Of a stretch of 15,790 bases of DNA, positions 1-6,940 are shown in pieces (positions within the stretch are counted from its first letter, which is position 1; every line of letters begins with the position of its first letter). Source of the stretch: an uncultured Senegalimassilia sp. (GTDB lineage Bacteria; Actinomycetota; Coriobacteriia; Coriobacteriales; Eggerthellaceae); assembly GCA_934630815.1 (NCBI GenBank), contig CAKTWI010000031.1:1-15790 (forward strand), in the 5' to 3' direction. A program made the position numbers and the translations under genes. Under the pieces are notes generated by a model. It was not told the DNA's origin. It ran no database searches and saw nothing but the letters and a program-made list of their open reading frames with translations.

Positions 1-1
1 C

Positions 2-130
2 CCGCCTTCGCCGAGAGTACTGCAGCGCAAGGCTGCGGGAGGGCAGGGCGTCGCGCTCGCGGAGGGCGCTTTTCTATACGCGCGCAGGGCGGCGGCATCG
101 CGCCGGGCCCGCGCACGGCATGCGCCGTGA
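2..130 (+). CDS. possible 3' end of an upstream gene (partial)
   Basis: One frame is open from base 2 to a TGA at 128-130, two bases before a strong terminator hairpin. This is where the end of a gene would be expected. The encoded tail is rich in Ala and Arg and ends ...RARARHAP. I do not recognise it. The other two forward frames are also open here because the region is very GC-rich, so the open frame is weak evidence by itself. The main support is the stop-then-hairpin arrangement. Confidence 0.2.
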   Translation, partial: PPSPRVLQRKAAGGQGVALAEGAFLYARRAAASRRARARHAP

Positions 131-131
131 G

Positions 132-171
132 AGGCCTGTAGGGGATTTCCCCTGCGGGCCTTTCCGCGTTT
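132..171 (+). terminator. Rho-independent terminator of the upstream unit
   Basis: AGGCCTGTAGGGG (132-144) pairs with CCCCTGCGGGCCT (149-161) across an ATTT loop. This gives a 13-bp RNA stem that counts two G-U pairs. It is followed by TTCCGCGTTTT, a broken T tract. It probably ends whatever gene enters from the left and insulates the universal stress gene. Confidence 0.6.
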
Positions 172-269
172 TGAGGGTGCTAGATCGTAGCAAGATTCGA
201 AACCATCTGTGTATTTGGGGCCGGTTTTGAACAAGGTTTAGATGCTGCGCTTGCTGTTACCGAATTGTG

Positions 270-300
270 TATGATCCGTGAAGGGTAGGTCGACTATACT
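270..300 (+). promoter_or_regulatory. candidate promoter(s) of the universal stress gene
   Basis: TATACT at 295-300 is a near-consensus -10 box, placing the transcript start near 307 and giving a leader of about 68 bases before the ATG at 375. A second -10-like box, TATGAT at 270-275, is preceded by TGTG and could be an extended -10. Neither has a good -35 at 16-18 bases. Bases 162-269 are comparatively AT-rich and I see nothing else in them. Confidence 0.4.
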
Positions 301-374
301 TCAACTAAGGGATTGGAGTGATTGCCCGCGATTCTGCGGTCTGTTTATTTGGGCTGCAAGGGAGGAGATTTATC

Positions 375-806
375 ATGGCTGTAGATAAGATGCTCGTTGC
401 GTTTGATGAGTCCGAGGGTTCGAAGAAGGCGCTCAAGACTGCATCGGAATTGGCTACCGCTAATCCGAATGCCCATATCGACCTTGTCTATGTGGTGCCG
501 ATCCCCATGTTGAACTCTGATCAAATGGCTAGTTTCCAAAGTATTTTGGATCTGATGATTTCCGATGGCGAAGATTTGCTGGCCGCTGCTGCTAACGATA
601 TGGGTGATGATGTCGCATCTCGTACGGATTCGCTTTTACTGACGGGCACCAATCCTGCTAGTGAGATCCTTCGACTTGCCGATCAGCGCGAATACGACAT
701 GATCGTTATCGGCAACAGGGGTCTTTCCGGTTTGAAGGAGTACACAGGCAGCGTCAGCCACAAGGTGCTTGCCGGCGCGAAGGTTCCTGTGCTGGTTGTC
801 AAGTAG
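375..806 (+). CDS. universal stress protein (UspA family)
   Basis: A cytoplasmic protein of 143 residues, the usual length of a single-domain Usp. Family members bind ATP or act as stress-resistance modulators, and this one looks like the ATP-binding type. It opens with VDKMLVAFDESEGSKKAL, the first strand and helix with the conserved Asp11. It ends with the nucleotide loop IGNRGLSGLKEYTGSVSHKV (residues 112-131). The loop has eight residues between G116 and G125-S126, where the textbook pattern is G-2x-G-9x-G-S/T. I chose the ATG at 375 because GGAGGAGA (361-368) sits just upstream; an in-frame GTG at 318 would lack a Shine-Dalgarno sequence and add a tail foreign to the family. Codon use is less GC-biased than in the other genes, with many T-ending codons. 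The gene is monocistronic, between its own promoter and a strong hairpin. Binding partner and trigger cannot be read from sequence. Confidence 0.93.
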   Translation: MAVDKMLVAFDESEGSKKALKTASELATANPNAHIDLVYVVPIPMLNSDQMASFQSILDLMISDGEDLLAAAANDMGDDVASRTDSLLLTGTNPASEILRLADQREYDMIVIGNRGLSGLKEYTGSVSHKVLAGAKVPVLVVK

Positions 807-834
807 TTTGAAATCAATCCACGAACGATTTGAC

Positions 835-873
835 TGGCCGCCAGCGAGAACTCGCTGGCGGCCAATTCTTTAT
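835..873. terminator. bidirectional terminator between convergent genes
   Basis: TGGCCGCCAGCGAG (835-848) and CTCGCTGGCGGCCA (851-864) are perfect inverted repeats. The innermost pairs must open to form a loop. T-rich sequence follows on the plus strand (ATTCTTT), and the minus-strand exit also has a short run (CAAATCG). It lies between the stop of the stress gene and the stop of the methyltransferase, so it probably serves both. Confidence 0.75.
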
Positions 874-929
874 CTGCGCCTGTAAGAGGGGGGTGTGTTG
901 GGGTCGAGGATCGGCGAGTTGGCGATATG

Positions 930-1781
930 CTATCTTGCCCTCAGCTCCCAGAAAGCAACGGCGCTTGCTGCAGCTACGTTGAGGCTGTCCACTCCGTGGG
1001 CCATGGGGATACGCACGGTGTAGTCGCAATGCGCGATAGTGCTTGCTGCTAAGCCGTCGCCTTCGGTTCCCAGCACCAGGGCTAGGCGCTCTTCGCTGGC
1101 AAGTTGGGGGTCGTCGATGGAAACGGAGTCGTCCGACAGTGCCAAAGCGGCGGTCTTGAAGCCAAGGCTGTGCAGCAGCGGAATGCCGTCGTGGGCCCAA
1201 GAGCCGGCTCCTGTGGCGCCGGAATCTGCGCCGATACGGGCCCAGGGGATCTGGAAGACGGTTCCCATGGATACGCGGACTGCTCGGCGATAGAGCGGAT
1301 CGTGGCAAGCTTGCGTAACGAGCACTGCGTCGATCCCGAGTGCGGCCGCACTGCGGAAGATGGCTCCGACATTGGTATGGTTCGTGATGTCCTCGAGCAC
1401 GGCTACTCGTCGAGCGTTGCGGCAAACGTCCTCAACGCTTGCGGCGATGGGACGTCGGAAGGCTCCGAGCGCGCCGCGCGTGAGTTCGAAGCCGGTCAGT
1501 TGTTTGAGCTGGCCGTGAGGGAGTATGAACACCGGTAAATCGAAATCAGGATAGCGTTGTTCGATTTGCTCGATGATGGGTTTCATGCCGGGAAGGAACT
1601 TCTCCTCCATCAACAGCGACAGGGGCTGCATGCCACCTGCCACGGCGCGCTCGATGACCTTCGAAGATTCGGCGATGAACATGCCCTTTTCGGGTTCGAG
1701 TTTGTTTCGCAATTGCACCTCTGTCAGGCGTGCGTATGCGTCAAGGCGGGGGTCGTCTATAGTGCTGACGTTGATGATCAT
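930..1781 (-). CDS. SpoU/TrmH-family RNA 2'-O-methyltransferase
   Basis: This 283-residue protein belongs to the SPOUT superfamily. Such enzymes transfer a methyl group from S-adenosylmethionine to a ribose 2'-OH in rRNA or tRNA through a trefoil-knot fold. All three SpoU motifs are visible: NHTNVGAIFRSAAALG (134-149), ALVLGTEGDGL (234-244) and IPMAHGVDSLNVAAASA (258-274). Residues 1-110 form the extra N-terminal domain seen in rRNA-type members, including the segment GMFIAESSKVIERA. The start at 1781 is preceded on the minus strand by AGGAAGAA at good spacing. A longer in-frame reading to about 2060 adds nothing family-like and was not used. The target nucleotide cannot be assigned; 23S rRNA is the common substrate, but a TsnR-like or tRNA role is possible. 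The gene is transcribed alone, towards the stress gene. Confidence 0.92.
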   Translation of the reverse strand: MIINVSTIDDPRLDAYARLTEVQLRNKLEPEKGMFIAESSKVIERAVAGGMQPLSLLMEEKFLPGMKPIIEQIEQRYPDFDLPVFILPHGQLKQLTGFELTRGALGAFRRPIAASVEDVCRNARRVAVLEDITNHTNVGAIFRSAAALGIDAVLVTQACHDPLYRRAVRVSMGTVFQIPWARIGADSGATGAGSWAHDGIPLLHSLGFKTAALALSDDSVSIDDPQLASEERLALVLGTEGDGLAASTIAHCDYTVRIPMAHGVDSLNVAAASAVAFWELRAR

Positions 1782-1816
1782 GAGCCGTTCTTCCTGTTCG
1801 GTGTTGCTTAGACTCA

Positions 1817-1822
1817 ATGATA
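1817..1822 (-). promoter_or_regulatory. candidate -10 box of the RNA methyltransferase gene
   Basis: The minus strand reads TATCAT from 1822 to 1817, which would start the transcript near 1810 and leave about 29 leader bases holding the AGGAAGAA ribosome site. No good -35 is seen, so confidence is modest. Confidence 0.35.
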
Positions 1823-2334
1823 CCCGATAGCCGCAACGATGCGCAGCATGTGTGCGGAACCTGCAGCCTGGCGTGTCGTCAAGACTGTGGGTTGACGGAG
1901 GGCGATGGGGAAACAAGACGCTAAGCCAAGGGTGCAGATGAATAGGCCGGCGAACGGGCAAGCGGGGGATAGGCTGCGGTGTTTGTTGGCTTCGTACACG
2001 TCCTGCGGCAACATGGGTCAAATCTAGAAAGGCGCACGCCCCTGAGTTCTGCCGCCTCAATCCATGGGGCGAGTTTATGCCGCAAGTATCGGGGATGCGC
2101 GATCGGTTTCGTAAGGGTAGATTGCGGGCTGTTGCGCGGTAAAACGAAGCTCCGGTTTCTTTTCGTCAAGGAAAAGTTTGGTTCTCGTGCCATGGCATAA
2201 AACCGCAACGCTTAACAAAATCAAGGCTGCGCTCGGAAAAGTGCGGTCCTCATTCCGTGGTAGAATAGCCGGTTTTGGTTCCTTGGCAAATCATGAAAGC
2301 TTCGCCTCGTGAATGAGGACTCTATCTCCGAGGT

Positions 2335-2365
2335 TTGGCGGTCTCGCTGCGTTGAAGGGTATACT
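2335..2365 (+). promoter_or_regulatory. candidate mazG promoter
   Basis: TATACT at 2360-2365 matches the -10 consensus well. TTGGCG at 2335-2340 could serve as -35 with a long 19-base spacer. Transcription would start near 2372. The strong ribosome site GAAGGAG (2385-2391) then leads to the ATG at 2398. Confidence 0.4.
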
Positions 2366-2397
2366 CTTCACAAGATAACTCGACGAAGGAGCATGGT

Positions 2398-3300
2398 ATG
2401 TCGGCATCGCAACATGAGAATGCGCTTGAGCGGGCGGCGCATCCTGAACAACATCCCGCGTTCGATCGGTTCGTGGCCACGATATCGGCGCTGCGTGCGC
2501 CTGACGGCTGCCCGTGGGACCGCGAGCAAACGCATTCGTCTATTGCCCATAACATGATCGAGGAAGCGTACGAAGCGGTTGATGCCATTGAAGCGGGCGA
2601 CATTGCGCATATGCGCGAAGAGCTTGGCGATGTGTTGTTGCAGGTGGTGCTGCAAAGTCAGATAGCGGCAGATGCGGACGAGTTCGATATCGAAGACGTT
2701 GCGGCGGACGTGGATGCCAAGATGATCAGGCGCCATCCGCACGTGTTCGGGGATGAGGCGGCAGCTGGCGCATCCGAGGTGTTGAACCTCTGGGATAAAG
2801 TGAAACTTCAGGAAAAGCAGGCAGCTGATCAGGCTGGTAAGGAAAGCGGAGACGAGCCACCGGCAGGGTTGCTGGATGGCGTGCCCGTGAGCTTCCCGGC
2901 CCTTATGCAGGCACAGAAGATATCGCGCAAGGCGGCTGCGGCCGGATTCGAGTGGGAAACGCTCGAAGATGTTTGGGACCAGGTTCGAAGCGAAATCGAT
3001 GAGCTGAACGAGGCATACGACCAGGCGCCGAAGGCGGCCAACGGCAAGGTTGAAGGCGACCCCGAGGCAATTGCCCATGTGGAGGAGGAGCTGGGCGATG
3101 TGCTGTTCAGCCTAGTCAACGTCGCTCGTCGTATGGGTGTGAACTCCGAGAACGCGCTGCGGGCAAGCTGCCGTAAGTTCCGTATGCGCTGGTCTGCCAT
3201 GGAGCAGTCGGCGTTTGAGCAGGGCGTACGCCTTGAGGATATGACCTGCGAGGAGCAAAACCGCTTGTGGGAACAGGTGAAGGCCGATTTGCGCAAGTAG
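2398..3300 (+). CDS. mazG: nucleoside triphosphate pyrophosphohydrolase MazG
   Basis: MazG hydrolyses canonical and damaged NTPs/dNTPs to the monophosphate and pyrophosphate. It cleans the nucleotide pool and, in E. coli, is reported to affect the ppGpp level. This copy has 300 residues and both all-alpha MazG domains; the E. coli protein is about 263. The first domain carries GCPWDREQTHSS (37-48), the metal-binding EEAYEAVD (55-62) and EELGDVLL (74-81), then the family hallmark RRHPHVFGD (111-119). The second repeats the pattern with EIDELNEA (199-206) and EEELGDVLF (229-237). A charged linker at about 135-160 and a C-terminal tail account for the extra length. The ribosome site GAAGGAG is 6 bases from the ATG. 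The next gene on the strand makes (p)ppGpp, a suggestive pairing, although a hairpin lies between them. Confidence 0.95.
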   Translation: MSASQHENALERAAHPEQHPAFDRFVATISALRAPDGCPWDREQTHSSIAHNMIEEAYEAVDAIEAGDIAHMREELGDVLLQVVLQSQIAADADEFDIEDVAADVDAKMIRRHPHVFGDEAAAGASEVLNLWDKVKLQEKQAADQAGKESGDEPPAGLLDGVPVSFPALMQAQKISRKAAAAGFEWETLEDVWDQVRSEIDELNEAYDQAPKAANGKVEGDPEAIAHVEEELGDVLFSLVNVARRMGVNSENALRASCRKFRMRWSAMEQSAFEQGVRLEDMTCEEQNRLWEQVKADLRK

Positions 3301-3407
3301 GCGCGATCGCCTGAACGGGAGACCGGCTGTGGTAACGGAACGGTAAGAAAGCACTCGCCTCTCTGTAAACCTGGCTTCCCGTGCGGTACCATAATCTCAA
3401 TCGATAG

Positions 3408-3445
3408 CACGCGCCGCAAGCCGTTAGGCCTGCGGCGCGTGTTTT
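3408..3445 (+). terminator. terminator-like hairpin between mazG and the alarmone synthetase gene
   Basis: CACGCGCCGCA (3408-3418) pairs with TGCGGCGCGTG (3431-3441), and an inner GCC/GGC continues the stem. TTTTC follows. The hairpin sits 108 bases after the mazG stop and 63 bases before the next ATG, so it may simply end mazG. A -10-like CATAAT lies just upstream at 3390-3395. If that is the promoter of the synthetase gene, the hairpin would fall inside its leader and act as an attenuator. Confidence 0.6.
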
Positions 3446-3503
3446 CAATACGCGAACTACGTTGACGTGCCGCATCGGCGAGATGCGGAGAAGGAGCAAG
3501 CCG

Positions 3504-4280
3504 ATGAGTGCGACCGGTGAACCCTCGATTGAAGCCGCGGAAAGGCTGCAGGGGCGTACGGTGGAGGACAGCGCCGCAAAGCAATTGCCCGTCCCGAACG
3601 TACCCGACCTTTCGGCGTTCGATATGAACGGGAATCTGCATATGACCTCTGAGAGCATGGAGAAGCTGCATCAGGCAAGCGTGGAGACCCAGTCGATCAT
3701 GCAGAAGTATCGGGCAGCCATGAGGGAGATGCAGGTTCGCTTGGAGATCTTGGACCAGGATCTGAACCTGAAGAAGCATCGTAATCCCATCCACCATATC
3801 GAGAGCCGCTTGAAAACGCCTGCGAGCATCTATGAGAAGATTGGGCGCTACGGGTACGAAGCAACGCTTGAGAATATGGAACGCTACATCCTCGATATCG
3901 CTGGCATTCGCGTCATTTGCCCTTATATTCAGGACGTTTACAGCCTGTTCGAGCTGCTCAATCGCCAGGATGATCTTGAAATCGTGAAGGTGAAGGATTA
4001 CATCGCCTCGCCGAAGCCGAACGGGTATCGCAGCCTTCACGTTATCGCGCGCATCCCCGTGTTCTTCATGGATAAGAAGGAGTCCATTCCCGTGGAAATC
4101 CAGCTGAGGACGCTGGCCATGGACTTCTGGGCAAGCTTGGAGCACGATTTGAAGTACAAGGCCGTCAGCGAGGTGCAAGGCATCGATGCCAGCAGCGAGC
4201 TGAAGGATTGCAGCCGTATCATCGAGGAGGTCGAGGCTCGCATGCAGGTGTTGGCGGGCGCCTTGGAGCCTGAAGGGTAG
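3504..4280 (+). CDS. small alarmone synthetase, RelQ-like (p)ppGpp synthetase
   Basis: This 258-residue cytosolic enzyme has only the synthetase half of RelA/SpoT. The family transfers pyrophosphate from ATP to GTP or GDP, making the alarmone (p)ppGpp. Visible motifs are SRLKTPASIYEKIGRYG (101-117), LDIAGIRVICPYI (130-142), KVKDYIASPKPNGYRSLH (162-179), VEIQLRT (197-203) and the following WASLEHDLKYK. There is no HD hydrolase domain and no TGS or ACT domain. About 60 residues precede the region matched by typical RelQ proteins, a somewhat long extension of unknown use. I chose the ATG at 3504 because AAGGAG (3491-3496) lies 7 bases upstream; an earlier start at 3462 lacks this. The next gene starts 5 bases after the stop, and its ribosome site lies in the last codons here, so the two are probably co-transcribed and coupled in translation. 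Confidence 0.93.
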   Translation: MSATGEPSIEAAERLQGRTVEDSAAKQLPVPNVPDLSAFDMNGNLHMTSESMEKLHQASVETQSIMQKYRAAMREMQVRLEILDQDLNLKKHRNPIHHIESRLKTPASIYEKIGRYGYEATLENMERYILDIAGIRVICPYIQDVYSLFELLNRQDDLEIVKVKDYIASPKPNGYRSLHVIARIPVFFMDKKESIPVEIQLRTLAMDFWASLEHDLKYKAVSEVQGIDASSELKDCSRIIEEVEARMQVLAGALEPEG

Positions 4281-4285
4281 TTATC

Positions 4286-5713
4286 ATGAAACGCTACGTC
4301 ACCGATGCGAACAACACGCTATCTCAGGATGAGCTGGGATTCATGCGCAATCCGGACGCTGAACTCCATTTGATCACCTGCCGTCCCGATGTGACGCATC
4401 AGCGCATCTCAGGATTCGGCGGCGCGTTCACGGAGGCAGCGGCGAACGTGTTCGCCCTCATGCCGCCTGAATTGCAGGATCGGTTCCTGCTGCTGTGCTT
4501 CGGGGGAGCGAAGGATGGCGATCCGGCCGCCGGAGGAAATGCGTATAGCTTGTGCCGTACGCACATCCAAAGCTGCGATTTCGCGTTGAGCAACTACTCA
4601 TATGTCAGGCCCTTCGATTCCAGTTTGCGGTCGTTCACTATTAGCCGCGACAGGCAGCTGCTGCTTCCGTTCATCAAGTGCGGGCTTGCGGTGAACCCGC
4701 AGCTGCAGTTGTTCGCAAGCCCCTGGAGCCCGCCGGCGTTCATGAAGACCAATCGGCGTATGAACGGTGGGGGAAAACTGCGTCGTTCGCAGTATGAAGC
4801 ATGGGCCGAGGTGCTGGCGAAATATGTGGACGCGTATGCTCGCGAAGGCGTGCGCATAAGCCGCATGAGCGTGCAGAACGAGCCTATGGCAAGCCAAGCA
4901 TGGGATTCGTGCCTGTTCAGCGCGGAAGAGGAGGCTCAATTTGCGGCGGCGTATCTGCGCCCGGCGCTGGATGCTTCGGGGCATGGCGACGTGAAGCTGT
5001 TCGCTTGGGATCACAACACCGACAAGATATTGTCGCGTGTTCAGTCTACCTTCGGGGCGTCGGTGAATCAGGCGGGGAAGCTGCCGCTTGCCGCTGCCGG
5101 TTGGCGAGCCGAGGGTACGGTGGCGTCCGATGCCTTTGCGGGTGTGGCGTTCCATTGGTATGCGGGCGATCATTTCGAGCAGGTGGACGAAGTGGCGCGG
5201 CGTTGGCCCGACAAGGAGCTGCTATTCACCGAGGGCTGCGTGGAATATACGCGTGGCGAGGATCGCAAGGCAACGCAGGAACGCAAGGCCGAGCAGTACG
5301 CGCATGCCGTCATAGGCAGCCTGAACGCAGGTGCTGCCGGATTCATCGATTGGAATCTGCTGCTTAATGAGAAGGGCGGGCCGAACCATGCCCGCAACTT
5401 CTGCGAAGCGCCGTTGATGTACGATCGCGACAAGCGCGAGCTGGTGGCGAATCGGTCGTTCTTCTATATGGCGCACTTCTCGCGTTTCGCGCCGGTAGGT
5501 TCCCGTCGCTTCTTGACGTCGCGGTACACCGACGACCTGGAGACCGTGGGCTTCCTGCGTCCCGATGGGTCGCGCACGTTGGTCGTGCTGAACCGCCATG
5601 CCAGGCCGCGAAAGTTCCTGGTGTCGGAAGGGGTGTTCACGGCGGAGTGCAAGGCGGCGGGGCACAGCATAACCACGTTGGTGTGGGACGAGGACGAGGT
5701 GCGCGACAAGTAG
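4286..5713 (+). CDS. glycoside hydrolase family 30 (glucosylceramidase-like)
   Basis: A 475-residue retaining beta-glycosidase related to bacterial and human glucosylceramidase, an (alpha/beta)8 barrel with a C-terminal beta domain. Family landmarks are GFGGAFTEAAANVF (43-56), SPWSPPAFMKT (145-155), SVQNEPMASQAWDSC (195-209) with probable acid/base Glu199, GVAFHWYAGDH (286-296) and ELLFTEGC (311-318) with probable nucleophile Glu316. The tail from about 400 resembles the beta domain. No signal peptide or membrane segment is present, so it should act inside the cell. The substrate could be a beta-glucoside, an imported glycan fragment or a glycosylated small molecule; ceramide is not proven. 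Its ribosome site GAAGGG (4272-4277) lies within the end of the upstream alarmone synthetase gene, 5 bases away. No sugar transporter or regulator is next to it. Confidence 0.9.
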   Translation: MKRYVTDANNTLSQDELGFMRNPDAELHLITCRPDVTHQRISGFGGAFTEAAANVFALMPPELQDRFLLLCFGGAKDGDPAAGGNAYSLCRTHIQSCDFALSNYSYVRPFDSSLRSFTISRDRQLLLPFIKCGLAVNPQLQLFASPWSPPAFMKTNRRMNGGGKLRRSQYEAWAEVLAKYVDAYAREGVRISRMSVQNEPMASQAWDSCLFSAEEEAQFAAAYLRPALDASGHGDVKLFAWDHNTDKILSRVQSTFGASVNQAGKLPLAAAGWRAEGTVASDAFAGVAFHWYAGDHFEQVDEVARRWPDKELLFTEGCVEYTRGEDRKATQERKAEQYAHAVIGSLNAGAAGFIDWNLLLNEKGGPNHARNFCEAPLMYDRDKRELVANRSFFYMAHFSRFAPVGSRRFLTSRYTDDLETVGFLRPDGSRTLVVLNRHARPRKFLVSEGVFTAECKAAGHSITTLVWDEDEVRDK

Positions 5714-5757
5714 GCTTTTGCGCGAGCGATGGTTTTCGCTGTCGTTTGAAACCGCCC

Positions 5758-5788
5758 TTGACCTGAAGTGCGCTCTAGCCTTTACCAT
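5758..5788 (+). promoter_or_regulatory. candidate promoter of the aldo/keto reductase gene
   Basis: TTGACC (5758-5763) is a good -35 box. The matching -10 is weak: TTTACC at 5781-5786 (17-base spacer) or TACCAT at 5783-5788 (19-base spacer). The leader would be about 20 bases and holds the ribosome site GAGAGGAG (5799-5806). The 5714-5757 gap holds no strong terminator for the GH30 gene. Confidence 0.45.
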
Positions 5789-5812
5789 CGAATGTAACGA
5801 GAGGAGCATTCG

Positions 5813-6940
5813 ATGACTGCAAATAGCAATACCGTGCCGAAGCTCGGCTTCGGCTGCATGCGCTTTCCGCTGACCGACCCCAAGGACGTTACCGCCATCG
5901 ACATCGACCAGGTTAAGGAGATGGTCGACCTGTTCATGGATGCCGGCGGCACGTATTTCGACACCGCTTTCGTCTACCATAACGGGCACTCCGAGGTGGC
6001 GTTGCGTAAGGCTCTGGTGGAGCGCTATCCACGCGATAGCTTCACCATTGCCACGAAGTGCCTTGCCTGGGCGTTGCCCGACGCCGAAGCCGCAAAGGCA
6101 TGCCTGGATACGTCCCTTGAGCGGTTGGGCACCGACCATGTGGACTATTACCTGCTGCACAACGTGGGCGGTGAACGCACGAAGAAGTTCGACGACTTCG
6201 GTATGTGGGAATGGGCGCAGGAGATGAAGGCCGCCGGTAAGATCCGGAACGTGGGCTTCAGCATGCACGATGGTGCGGAAACGCTCGATCAGTTGCTCAA
6301 CGAACATCCCGAGGTGGATTTTATCCAGCTGCAGGTGAACTACCTGGATTGGGAAAGCCCCGTGGTGCAATCGCGCCGCAATATGGAGGTCGCCCGCAAG
6401 CATGGCAAGCCGGTGGCGATCATGGAGCCCGCACGTGGTGGACGTTTGGCTGATTTGCCGGCAGCCGTTGCGGCGCCGCTGTTGGAAGCGCGCCCGGATT
6501 TGAGCCAGGCGTCGTGGGCGTATCGCTTCTGCTACAACCAGCCCGGCGTGCTCACGGTGCTTTCCGGCATGTCCACGCCCGATCAGGTACGGCAAAACGT
6601 CGCCGAATGGCACGAGCATGGTGGCGCGTTCTCCCCAGAGGAGCAGGAGGCACTGGATGCGGCGTGCGAAGTGCTGGCCGCCGTACCTACGGTGCCGTGC
6701 ACCAATTGCCGTTACTGCGTGAAGGACTGCCCACAGCAGGTCGCCATCCCCGAGATTATGAACCTGTTGAACCTGGAGGTTCAAACGGAGAACACCGAGT
6801 TCGCTAAGCAGCAATATAGCTGGCAGGCGGCGCCGGGCCGTGCGAGCGACTGCATCCAGTGCGGCGCCTGCGAGGCCATGTGCCCGCAGAGCATCAACAT
6901 CATCGAGCAGCTCGAGAAGGCAGCCGAGCATTTCGAGTAG
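5813..6940 (+). CDS. aldo/keto reductase with C-terminal 2[4Fe-4S] ferredoxin domain
   Basis: A 375-residue cytosolic oxidoreductase, the normal length for the iron-sulfur branch of the aldo/keto reductases. The barrel carries the full catalytic tetrad: Asp50 and Tyr55 (YFDTAFVYHNGHSE), Lys82 (IATKC) and His116 (YYLLHNV). Family segments IRNVGFSMH (144-152) and IMEPARGG (203-210) follow. The end holds two Cx2Cx2Cx3CP motifs, Cys296/299/302/306 and Cys347/350/353/357, the ligands for two 4Fe-4S clusters. The enzyme could therefore exchange electrons with ferredoxin or another partner as well as reduce or oxidise a carbonyl/alcohol with NAD(P). The substrate is unknown. The start has the ribosome site GAGAGGAG at good spacing. 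The gene appears monocistronic. Its last 30 bases (LEKAAEHFE then TAG) are the first unit of a degenerate tandem repeat that continues downstream. Confidence 0.93.
   Translation: MTANSNTVPKLGFGCMRFPLTDPKDVTAIDIDQVKEMVDLFMDAGGTYFDTAFVYHNGHSEVALRKALVERYPRDSFTIATKCLAWALPDAEAAKACLDTSLERLGTDHVDYYLLHNVGGERTKKFDDFGMWEWAQEMKAAGKIRNVGFSMHDGAETLDQLLNEHPEVDFIQLQVNYLDWESPVVQSRRNMEVARKHGKPVAIMEPARGGRLADLPAAVAAPLLEARPDLSQASWAYRFCYNQPGVLTVLSGMSTPDQVRQNVAEWHEHGGAFSPEEQEALDAACEVLAAVPTVPCTNCRYCVKDCPQQVAIPEIMNLLNLEVQTENTEFAKQQYSWQAAPGRASDCIQCGACEAMCPQSINIIEQLEKAAEHFE

Larger units (their letters stand above)
1782..2397. other. 616-base intergenic stretch, no convincing gene
   Basis: This is the gap between the divergent methyltransferase and mazG genes, and it is long for such a compact region. 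Short open frames exist on both strands, such as about 1979-2200 plus and 1921-2208 minus, but they start at TTG or similar codons, lack ribosome sites and look like no family. Bases 2100-2300 are more AT-rich than the flanks and contain the -10-like TAGAAT at 2261-2266. A 6-bp inverted repeat, CTTTTC/GAAAAG, lies at 2159-2176. I found no tRNA, known riboswitch core or terminator. A small RNA or a decayed gene is possible but not shown. Confidence 0.5.

Noticed and set aside
190..210. tRNA T-loop-like GATTCGAAAC
   Set aside because: There is no acceptor stem, anticodon arm or CCA in the surroundings.
1782..2060. N-terminal extension of the RNA methyltransferase by about 93 residues
   Set aside because: The extension has no family similarity, while ATG 1781 has a good ribosome site and starts the conserved protein.
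1921..2208. Small minus-strand gene in the mazG upstream gap
   Set aside because: It starts at TTG, has no ribosome site and its product has no recognisable features.
2829..4178. Long minus-strand open frame opposite mazG and the alarmone synthetase
   Set aside because: It overlaps two well-supported genes antisense and resembles no family.
5222..6931. Long minus-strand open frame (569 codons) opposite GH30 and the aldo/keto reductase
   Set aside because: The plus-strand genes carry complete catalytic motifs. The reverse frame has only low-complexity His/Leu/Arg composition and no ribosome site.
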